Shown here: one piece after another, positions 42,373 through 49,355 of the stretch
Numbering within the stretch: the first letter of the stretch is position 1
How the letters are laid out: every line of letters starts with the position of its first letter
From: Asanoa siamensis
Lineage (GTDB): Bacteria; Actinomycetota; Actinomycetes; Mycobacteriales; Micromonosporaceae
Assembly: GCF_016862555.1 (NCBI RefSeq)
Contig: NZ_BONE01000011.1
Coordinates: 1 to 64,000, forward strand
DNA: 64,000 bases
Reading direction: 5' to 3'
Translations under genes and position numbers: made by a program
The notes under the pieces: generated by a model
The model's input: the letters and a program-made list of their open reading frames with translations, nothing else
Told to the model about the DNA's origin: nothing
The model's database searches: none

Positions 42373-43125
42373 ATGGAGAACTCGCGCTTCCTCGACTGCC
42401 TCGCCGCCGATTTCGCCCGGCTCCGGGCGGTCGCCCAGCTCGATCCGGCCGGCGCGGTGCCGACCTGTCCGGGCTGGACGGTCGCCGACCTGACCCGCCA
42501 CGTCGGCGAGGTCTACCTCCACAAGACCATGGCCATTCGCGACGGTGTCGAGCCCGAGCAGTGGCCGCCGGCCGAGCTGGCCGCCGAGGAGCCGCTATCC
42601 CTGCTCGACCGGGCCTACGCCGAGCTACGCGGCGAGCTGACGACACGCGACCCGGCGGAGCGGGCGGGCTCCTGGTACGCGCCGGATCCCACGGTCGGTT
42701 TCTGGATCCGCCGGATGGCGCAGGAGACCGTGATCCACCGCGTCGACGCCGAGCTCGGGGCGGGCCAGCCGGTCGCGCCGATCCCCGCCGACCTCGCCGT
42801 CGACGGGGTCGACGAGCTGCTGAAGGTGTTCGTCGCCTACTGCGTGGGCGAGTGGACCAGCTCGTTCAAGGAGGTGCTCGACGGGTCGCCGGGGCGCACG
42901 TTCGCACTCCGCACCGACGGGGCGGCCTGGACGGTCCGCACGGCACCGGGCACGTTCACGGTCGACGACGGCGACGCGCGGGCGGTCGACGTGACGATCA
43001 GCGGTCCGCCGGCTGCGTTGTTGCGCTGGGTGTGGCACCGGCAGCCCGGCGCCGAGGTGACGGTAACGGGGGCGGCGGAGGCGCTCGACGAGCTACACGG
43101 CTGCATCACCATCGCCACCCAGTAG
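42373..43125 (+). CDS. Maleylpyruvate isomerase-like mycothiol-dependent enzyme
   Basis: The 250-residue protein has the MDMPI N-terminal domain: VPTCPGWTVADLTRHVGEVYLHKTMAI, with Trp and His typical of the DinB/MDMPI fold, and RMAQETVIHRVDAE with another metal His. A C-terminal sterol-carrier-like domain (about 165-250) ends HGCITIA. Family enzymes use mycothiol, found in actinobacteria, in isomerisation or transfer. I start at ATG 42373; an in-frame ATG at 42343 adds ten residues. Confidence 0.9.
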   Translation: MENSRFLDCLAADFARLRAVAQLDPAGAVPTCPGWTVADLTRHVGEVYLHKTMAIRDGVEPEQWPPAELAAEEPLSLLDRAYAELRGELTTRDPAERAGSWYAPDPTVGFWIRRMAQETVIHRVDAELGAGQPVAPIPADLAVDGVDELLKVFVAYCVGEWTSSFKEVLDGSPGRTFALRTDGAAWTVRTAPGTFTVDDGDARAVDVTISGPPAALLRWVWHRQPGAEVTVTGAAEALDELHGCITIATQ

Positions 43126-43169
43126 GGCCGATCCGGGAACCGGGAGGGAGGTGACCAGGTCCAACGAAG

Positions 43170-44057
43170 ATGACGAACAGCCTGCGCCGCCTCGTGGCGG
43201 GCGGCCCCTGCGTGGTCCTGCTGGCCGGGTTGCTGGTGGCCTGCGTCGCGGAGCCGCCTGGGGACCGGCGGGGCGCGGCGGCCGGGCCTGGTGACTCGCC
43301 GGCGCCCAGCGGCTCGCCCGCGCCTGGCTCGTCCGACCAAGGTTCGTCCGGGCCTGGCTCGTCCGGATCGGGCTCGTCCGGATCGGGCTCGTCCGGATCG
43401 GGCTCGTCCGGATCGGGCTCGTCCGGATCGGGCTCGTCCGGGCCGGGCTCGTCCGGGCCGGGCGGCGCGTCGGACCCCGGCTCGCTCGACCTGCACCGGT
43501 CAGGCGACCTCGGCTTTTACGCGTCGTTCAACATGGACGGTCCCGACTGGGCCGAACACTTCGGCACCCTCGACGAGGGCGCACGCGCCTCGACGGTCGT
43601 GGTGGTCGCCAAGGCGGTCGACGTGGTCGTGACGCGGATGTTCCAGGGCGAGGTCGCGGAGGACCGCTTCCCGATGATCGGCGTGGTCCTCCAGCCGACG
43701 GACGTCGTGGCGGGCGCACTACCGCCGGGGTTCAGCGACCGGCTCACGGTCGAGTTCGTCGGCAGCGGCGCAACCGACGACGAACAGATCGCCACACTCC
43801 GCCGGCGCTTGCCGGCGCAGCAGGGCCTCTGGTTCCTCCGCCGCAAGGGCGACCCGGCACCAGGCGCCTCCCCGGTGCCGGTGGCACCGCGGGAACGCGA
43901 CTACTTCCGCACGATCTCGCCACAGGGCCTGTTCGTCCAAGGCAACGACCGTGTCGAAACACCACTCACCAGGGAGGGCGATGGCGAAATGGCCGCGGAG
44001 GGCCGCACCTACCGCCGCCTCAGCCAACTGGTCGCGCTGGTCCGCGGCATCAGATAG
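43170..44057 (+). CDS. Secreted lipoprotein with Gly-Ser repeat linker
   Basis: The 295-residue protein has a signal peptide with an LVAC lipobox (residues about 22-26), so it is probably lipidated at Cys25. A Pro/Gly/Ser linker of about 60 residues built from GSSGS units follows. A folded domain starts near residue 108 (DLGFYASFNMDGPDW) and includes STVVVVAKAVDVVVTRM and LTVEFVGSG. No family is recognised. It would sit outside the cell membrane with the domain held away by the linker. Confidence 0.82.
   Translation: MTNSLRRLVAGGPCVVLLAGLLVACVAEPPGDRRGAAAGPGDSPAPSGSPAPGSSDQGSSGPGSSGSGSSGSGSSGSGSSGSGSSGSGSSGPGSSGPGGASDPGSLDLHRSGDLGFYASFNMDGPDWAEHFGTLDEGARASTVVVVAKAVDVVVTRMFQGEVAEDRFPMIGVVLQPTDVVAGALPPGFSDRLTVEFVGSGATDDEQIATLRRRLPAQQGLWFLRRKGDPAPGASPVPVAPRERDYFRTISPQGLFVQGNDRVETPLTREGDGEMAAEGRTYRRLSQLVALVRGIR
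43326..43460 (+). repeat. 15-base repeat encoding GSSGS/GSSGP
   Basis: Nine 15-base units; five in a row (43356-43430) are identical at the DNA level, ggctcgtccggatcg. The flanking units differ at a few bases (GSSDQ, GSSGP). Identity of the middle units suggests recent slippage in the linker of the lipoprotein. Confidence 0.9.
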
Positions 44058-44327
44058 GGCCCGGTCCCAACCGGCGCGGGATTCGCGGAGTCGCCGTCGT
44101 CGCGCCGCTGCGGGGCCGGTTTCGGGCAGTGTTCGCGCGGCGCGGACCAGTGCGTGGGCGCTGTCATCTCGGCGCTGCGGCGTCGGTTGCGGCGGCGGCG
44201 TGTCCGTGACGGGGGCCGGGACCGGCGCGACGCTGCCGTCGTGTCGGCGGTGCGGCGTCAGGTCAGGGCGGCGTCCGCGGTCAGTGCGGAAAGGGGTAGG
44301 CAGCTGCGGTCGAGTCGAGGCGAGCCG
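44058..44327. other. Convergent gap without recognised features
   Basis: The 270 bases lie between the 3' ends of two convergent genes. Short frames here are arginine- and serine-rich and not gene-like. No clear terminator hairpin could be assigned by eye, although GC-rich inverted words are present. Confidence 0.4.
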
Positions 44328-45110
44328 CTAGATGAGCGGGGCGTTGCAGGCCGCGACCAGAGCACCCCGGCACGCCGCCGCCAGTGGGCGTAGGGCGGCG
44401 TCGCGCGCCTGCGCCTCGAAGCCGTTGACCGCGCCGCCCGGGGCGACCTCGTCGGCCAGCGCCAGCACCCGGTCGAGCACGTTCGCGCGGGCGAACAAGC
44501 GCCGCGCCCGCGGCTCGAAGCCCGGCGGCAGCTCGTTGGCGCTGTCCGGCTTGCGGATCGCGGCCAGCGCACCCGCCAGTTCCGGGCGCCACTGGGCGAT
44601 GTCGAGCCGGGCCAGGGTGTTCGTCGCCTCCGCGAGCAGCAGGTTCAACTCGCCCTCCGCCTCCGAGACCGTGAGCGGCACCGGGGTCGGGGCGTCAACA
44701 GGCAGGGGGAAGCACCGCCACAGCACCGTCTCGAACGTCATGCCCGAGCCTGAGGTGTGCGAGCGGACCTCCGGGATCAGACCCAGCGAGCCCGCGATCA
44801 CCGCCTCGCCCGCGACCAGCGCCGCGCCCGTGAACTCGCCCGGGCCCGGCAGGCCGCGCGGGTCGCCGGGCACCGGCAGCACCAGGCGGATCTGGTCGGG
44901 CGTCAGCTTCGAGAACGCGGTCAGGCCCTCGCGCAGCGGCACGTCCATCCAGGTGCCGGGCGCGTCGGCGACGAGATGCTCCTCGCCGAGCGACACCTCG
45001 TCGGCGACCTCGTCGTAGGGCACCAGGCCGGCACGCCACGAACGTACCCAGGCCACGAGCCGGCTCGACCGGCGCGTCGCGAGGGTGGTGGCACCCGCTG
45101 CGGTGGACAT
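44328..45110 (-). CDS. Conserved actinobacterial protein of unknown function
   Basis: The 260-residue protein is soluble, with ordered parts YDEVADEVSLGEEHLV, LRLVLPVPGDPRGLPGP, VLWRCFPLP and a helical C-terminal half ending LRPLAAACRGALVAACNAPLI. It resembles uncharacterised actinobacterial proteins I have seen near DUF3097 genes but with no known role. I start at ATG 45108-45110; an in-frame ATG at 45182 adds 24 residues of doubtful character. It is divergent from the DUF3097 gene. Confidence 0.7.
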   Translation of the reverse strand: MSTAAGATTLATRRSSRLVAWVRSWRAGLVPYDEVADEVSLGEEHLVADAPGTWMDVPLREGLTAFSKLTPDQIRLVLPVPGDPRGLPGPGEFTGAALVAGEAVIAGSLGLIPEVRSHTSGSGMTFETVLWRCFPLPVDAPTPVPLTVSEAEGELNLLLAEATNTLARLDIAQWRPELAGALAAIRKPDSANELPPGFEPRARRLFARANVLDRVLALADEVAPGGAVNGFEAQARDAALRPLAAACRGALVAACNAPLI

Positions 45111-45272
45111 GCAGGAAAGGGTACGTGCTGTGCGCGCCGCTGTCTCGATCGTGCGACCACCGGTACCCGCGAGGAATACCACACCGGGCCGACCTGGACA
45201 GGTGGTTCGGAACAGGCGAAGACGGCGCGTCGGGCGCGGGCGGTGACGCGTGGGCGGCTAACGTCCGGACGC

Positions 45273-46091
45273 ATGTATGGGGAGGACGTGCTCGCGGGGG
45301 ACTGGCGGCGCCGCAAGGTGACGCCCGAGGTGGACGCCGAGCCCGACCTGGTCGTCGAGGACGCCGACTCCGGCTTCTGCGGCGCCGTGGTCGGCTTCGA
45401 GATGGGCGCCGTCGTGCTCGAGGACAGATTCGGCAAGCGCCGCAACTTTCCGCTGCTGCCGGCCGCGTTCCTGCTCGACGGCCGGCCGGTGACGCTGCGC
45501 AAGCCGAGCCGGTCGGCGCCCGCACAGAACCAGCACCAGCGGACCCGTACCGCCAGCGGTTCGACAGCCGTCCAGGGCGTGACCGCCCGCGTCGCCCGGG
45601 CCAGCCGGATCTGGGTCGAGGGCATCCACGACGCCGCCCTGGTCGAGCGGATCTGGGGCGACGACCTCCGGATCGAGGGCGTCGTGGTCGAGCCGCTGGA
45701 CGGCATCGACGCGCTGCGCGAGGAGGTCGCCGCGTTCGGCCCCGGCCCCGGTGCCCGGCTCGGCGTGCTCGTCGACCACCTTGTCCCGGGCTCGAAGGAG
45801 AGCCGCATCGTCGCCACGGTGACCTCGCCGCACGTGCTGGTCACCGGCCACCCGTACGTCGACATCTGGCAGGCCGTCAAGCCCGCCGCGGTCGGGATCA
45901 GGGAATGGCCCGTGGTGCCACCGGGACGCCCGTGGAAGGAGGGCATCTGCGCGGCCCTCGGCGTCGCCGAACCGGCCGACATGTGGCGCCGCATCCTCGG
46001 CACGGTCCGCTCCTACAAGGACGTCGAGACCCCGCTGATCAACTCGATGGAACGCCTGATCGACTTCGTGACGGCCGCCGACGGCGGCTGA
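45273..46091 (+). CDS. DUF3097 protein with Toprim-like motif
   Basis: The 272-residue protein matches DUF3097, an actinobacterial family of unknown function. It has RIWVEGIHDAALVERIWGDDL (about 111-131), VVEPLDGID, LGVLVDHLVPGSKESR and a C-terminal WPVVPPGRPWKEGIC. The glutamate in EG-x-DA followed by the DHL acidic segment resembles the catalytic pattern of Toprim domains (topoisomerases, primases, OLD nucleases). That resemblance is my reading, not an established assignment. Start ATG 45273. It has no membrane part. Confidence 0.85.
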   Translation: MYGEDVLAGDWRRRKVTPEVDAEPDLVVEDADSGFCGAVVGFEMGAVVLEDRFGKRRNFPLLPAAFLLDGRPVTLRKPSRSAPAQNQHQRTRTASGSTAVQGVTARVARASRIWVEGIHDAALVERIWGDDLRIEGVVVEPLDGIDALREEVAAFGPGPGARLGVLVDHLVPGSKESRIVATVTSPHVLVTGHPYVDIWQAVKPAAVGIREWPVVPPGRPWKEGICAALGVAEPADMWRRILGTVRSYKDVETPLINSMERLIDFVTAADGG

Positions 46092-46100
46092 CGACGGCGG

Positions 46101-47444
46101 CTAGACCCCGAGCCGGTCCGGGTGCCGCGTGAAGATGAAGGTCGCGATCTCCAGGGCGACCGGCACCCCGTGCTCGTCGCGCCGGACCGTCAGCACCTCG
46201 CCGTCGTTGGGCCCGCCACGCCCGCGCCAGCGGTCGAGCCCCTCGGTCGCGAACCGGGTCGGCTTCGGCGCCCCGACCTTGAGCTGCCGCAGCACCAGCT
46301 CGCCGGACGCGTCGTCCCAGCCCAGGTCGTACTCGATGCCCATCCACCACCAACGGCCCGTCAGCGGTGCCAGCGGCGGCGGGGGCGCGCCGGCCGGGCG
46401 CCACGGTGCGGGCGCTTCCGGCTCGCGGTCGAGCACGTCGGTCAGCACCTCGCGGCCGAGCTGCCCGATCGAGCCTTCCCGGAAGCTGTACGCGTTGGCG
46501 AAGCCGACCACCCCGGTGCGCGACGGCCGGTGCACGGCGAGACAGGCGACGTAGCCGGGCATCGAGCCGCCGTGGCCCACGTAGACCCGCTCGCCGACGC
46601 GGTACAGCTCCAGCCCCAGCCCGTGCCCCGACGTCCAGGCCTCCAGGTCGCTGATCACCACCGGCGCGCACATCTCGGCCAGCGTGTCGGGCGCGAGCAC
46701 CTCCGGGCGCGGCGCCGCGAGGAACGCCGCCCAGTGCGCGAGATCGGCCACTGTGGACCAGAGCTGACCGGCGGGCGCCATCGCACCGGTGTCGGTCCGC
46801 GGTTCCTCACGCAGGGTTCCGGACCACGGGTGTACGACATAGCCGCGGGCGAACGGCTCCACCGGGTGGTAGGTCGTGGCGCGCATACCCAGCGGGTCGA
46901 ACAGCCGCTTGTTCAGCAGCGTCGTCCAGTCCTCACCGGTCACCCGGCGCAGCACGGCGCCGAGCAGCCCGTACGCCAGATTGGAGTAGTGGTAGGTGCG
47001 GTGCGGCGGGAACGCCACCTTGTCGGGGGTGAGGCCCGCGAGCAGCGCGTCGATGTCGTCGCCCTCGTGCCGCTCCCACCACGAGCCCTCCGGCTCCCGC
47101 TGCAGGCCCGCGGCGTGCCCGAGCAACTGGCGCAGCGTGACCCCGCCGACGGGGGTGCCGGGCAGGTGCCGGTAGAGCAGGTCGTCGAGCGCCAACCGGC
47201 CCTCGTCGCGCAGTTGCAGCACCAGCACGGCCGTCATCGTCTTCGAGATCGACCCGATCCGGTAGCGCGTCTCGGGGCCGGGGCGCGGGTCGCCGGCCGC
47301 CGCCGGCGCGCCCGCGATCGCCACGTGCGCCAACTCGCCGTCGCGGACGACGCCCAGCGAGATCGCCGGGACCCGGCCGGCCGCCTGGGCGCGGGCGACG
47401 GCGGTGTCGACCGAGCGGGCGGTCTCGGGCAGCAAGGACGTCAT
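46101..47444 (-). CDS. Beta-lactamase-fold serine hydrolase (class C-like esterase)
   Basis: The 447-residue protein has the SxxK motif in RIGSISKTMTAVLVL, a YSN motif in YHYSNLAYGLLGAVL and a later HGGSMPGY (KTG/HGG equivalent), the set of the class C beta-lactamase/penicillin-binding esterase family. A DUF3471-like C-terminal domain (about 360-447) follows. No signal peptide is evident, so it may act in the cytosol or be exported another way. The substrate could be an ester or a peptide; antibiotic hydrolysis is not implied. Start ATG 47442-47444. Confidence 0.9.
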   Translation of the reverse strand: MTSLLPETARSVDTAVARAQAAGRVPAISLGVVRDGELAHVAIAGAPAAAGDPRPGPETRYRIGSISKTMTAVLVLQLRDEGRLALDDLLYRHLPGTPVGGVTLRQLLGHAAGLQREPEGSWWERHEGDDIDALLAGLTPDKVAFPPHRTYHYSNLAYGLLGAVLRRVTGEDWTTLLNKRLFDPLGMRATTYHPVEPFARGYVVHPWSGTLREEPRTDTGAMAPAGQLWSTVADLAHWAAFLAAPRPEVLAPDTLAEMCAPVVISDLEAWTSGHGLGLELYRVGERVYVGHGGSMPGYVACLAVHRPSRTGVVGFANAYSFREGSIGQLGREVLTDVLDREPEAPAPWRPAGAPPPPLAPLTGRWWWMGIEYDLGWDDASGELVLRQLKVGAPKPTRFATEGLDRWRGRGGPNDGEVLTVRRDEHGVPVALEIATFIFTRHPDRLGV

Positions 47445-47572
47445 CTCGGCTGGCTCCCTCGGGGCTGGCGGGCGGCGGTTCCGGAGGGTCAACGGCTCCT
47501 ATGGACCCGACGTTACCGTCGTGCGACCCTTGCACAGTCGCAATGGGTGCGCCGCCGTGACACGATCGATGT

Positions 47573-48046
47573 GTGGATGTCGTTCTCTGGGTCGTTCTGG
47601 GAGTCGTGCTCGCGGTGGCGGAGATGTTCACCGCGACCCTTTTCCTGTTGATGATCTCGGTGGGCGCGCTCGCGGCGGGCGCCGCGGCGGCGTTGGGCGC
47701 ACCCGCGATCGTGCAGGCGATTGTTTTCGCCGCCGTGTCGGGCCTGACCGTGTTCGCGGTGCGCCCGATCATCCAGCGGCACCGGCTTTCGGCCCTGGAG
47801 ACCAACTCCGCGCCGATCGGGCTGGAAGCCTTCGAGGGTTCGAGCGCACTGGTGCTCGAACAGGTCGACGCCGACCAGGGCGTTGTCAAGATCGACGGAG
47901 AGACGTGGCGGGCCCGCGCGTACGACAGTCATCAGGTCTTCAAACCCGGTGAGCGGGTACGCGTCATCGAGGTCAAGGGCGCGACCGCCATGGTGTGGCG
48001 GGACGATGCGACAGACGGGGACAACACCGGAGAAAAGGTGAACTAG
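47573..48046 (+). CDS. NfeD-family membrane protein
   Basis: The 157-residue protein has two to three membrane helices (about 4-22, 28-50 and 53-66) and a C-terminal OB-fold NfeD domain with GLEAFEGSSALVLEQV and GETWRARAYDSHQVFKPGERVRVIEVKGATAMV. NfeD proteins are partners of stomatin-type SPFH proteins, the next gene, and support membrane microdomains. Start GTG 47573; two bases separate the stop from the next gene. Confidence 0.93.
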   Translation: MDVVLWVVLGVVLAVAEMFTATLFLLMISVGALAAGAAAALGAPAIVQAIVFAAVSGLTVFAVRPIIQRHRLSALETNSAPIGLEAFEGSSALVLEQVDADQGVVKIDGETWRARAYDSHQVFKPGERVRVIEVKGATAMVWRDDATDGDNTGEKVN

Positions 48047-48048
48047 GG

Positions 48049-49167
48049 ATGGACATTGCCATTTGGGTCGTGATCGCGGCGGTCGTACTCGTCGCGGTGA
48101 TCACGATCGCACGCTCGGTGCGGATCGTGCCGCAGCAGCGGATGGACGTCGTCGAGCGTCTGGGCAAATACAAGCGGACCCTGTCGCCGGGCCTCAACCT
48201 CCTGGTGCCCTTCATCGACGCGGTACGCACCAAGGTCGACATGCGGGAGCAGGTGGTCAGCTTCCCGCCCCAGCCGGTGATCACGTCCGACAACCTGGTC
48301 GTCTCCATCGACACCGTGCTCTACTTCCGGGTCGTCGACCCGGTCCGGGCCACCTACGAGATCGCCAACTTCCTGCAGGCCATCGAGCAGCTCACCGTGA
48401 CCACGCTGCGGAACGTGATCGGCTCGCTCGACCTGGAGAAGGCGCTGACGAGCCGCGAGGAGATCAACCGGCACCTGTCCGGTGTGCTCGACGAGACCAC
48501 CGGCCGGTGGGGCATCAAGGTCACCCGTGTCGAGATCAAGGCGATCGAGCCGCCGCCGAGCATCCGCGACTCCATGGAGAAGCAGATGCGCGCCGAGCGT
48601 GACCGGCGCGCCGCGATCCTCAACGCCGAGGGCCACAAGCAGGCCCAGATCCTCACGGCCGAGGGTGAGAAGCAGGCGGCGGTGCTGCGGGCCGACGGTG
48701 ACCGGCAGTCGCGGATCCTCCAGGCCGAGGGTCAGGCGAAGGCCATCCGCACGGTGTTCGACGCGATCCACACGGCCAACCCGAGCCAGAAGGTGCTGGC
48801 GTACCAGTACCTGCAGGCGCTGCCGCAGATCGCCAACGGCTCCGCCAACAAGGTCTGGATCGTGCCGACCGAGCTGACCAAGGCCCTGGAGGGCATGGGC
48901 GGCGCGCTGGGCGGGCTGGCCAACATGGTCGGTGACCAGCCGACCCAGGCGGTCGACTCCGGCGCCGTCGAGCGCGAGGCCGACGAGGCGGCGAAGGCCG
49001 CCGCGGAGGCGGCGGCTGAGGTCAATCACGAGGTACGCGCGGCGGAGGAGCAGGTCTCCTCGTCGAGCGGGCCGGGCCTGCCGCGGGAGACGCCGGGCAT
49101 CACCGCCGGCGAGCCGGTGCCACCGTCCACCGTGCTCGGCGAGGAGCGCCCGCCCGAGCGCGCCTGA
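48049..49167 (+). CDS. SPFH/stomatin (band 7) membrane protein
   Basis: The 372-residue protein has a membrane helix (about 4-24), an SPFH domain (VRIVPQQRMDVVERLGKYKRT, then VVSIDTVLYFRVVDP) and a long coiled coil of ILNAEGHKQAQILTAEGEKQ-type heptads (about 185-240). The C-terminus is Glu/Pro-rich. Together with NfeD it forms the conserved stomatin/NfeD operon. Flotillin-like scaffolds organise membrane microdomains and proteolysis. The stop is followed by a strong terminator. Confidence 0.94.
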   Translation: MDIAIWVVIAAVVLVAVITIARSVRIVPQQRMDVVERLGKYKRTLSPGLNLLVPFIDAVRTKVDMREQVVSFPPQPVITSDNLVVSIDTVLYFRVVDPVRATYEIANFLQAIEQLTVTTLRNVIGSLDLEKALTSREEINRHLSGVLDETTGRWGIKVTRVEIKAIEPPPSIRDSMEKQMRAERDRRAAILNAEGHKQAQILTAEGEKQAAVLRADGDRQSRILQAEGQAKAIRTVFDAIHTANPSQKVLAYQYLQALPQIANGSANKVWIVPTELTKALEGMGGALGGLANMVGDQPTQAVDSGAVEREADEAAKAAAEAAAEVNHEVRAAEEQVSSSSGPGLPRETPGITAGEPVPPSTVLGEERPPERA

Positions 49168-49179
49168 CCGTTCCTTTCG

Positions 49180-49213
49180 AAAGGGCCTCGCCGCGGCGGG
49201 GTCCTTTTGTTTT
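49180..49213 (+). terminator. Rho-independent terminator after the NfeD/stomatin pair
   Basis: AAAGGGCCTCGCC (49180-49192) pairs with GGCGGGGTCCTTT (49195-49207) through 11 standard pairs and two G/T wobbles, then a T-rich end CCTTTTGTTTTC. This is one of the few classical terminators in the window, placed 12 bases after the stop. Confidence 0.85.
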
Positions 49214-49355
49214 CGGCGATCCAACGCGAGGGACCCTCGCAAGCTGTCACGATTCGCATAGGTAACGCACGGTCACCCTAAGGTCACGGGCGCCTTCCGC
49301 GTGCCCGCCGCCCGGGTGATCGTGGTCCGTTCCGGCGAGAATCGAGGTGACGGCG

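Noticed and set aside
46101-47444. Antibiotic-resistance beta-lactamase
   Set aside because: Motifs and C-terminal domain fit the broad esterase/peptidase branch of the fold; nothing shows drug hydrolysis.
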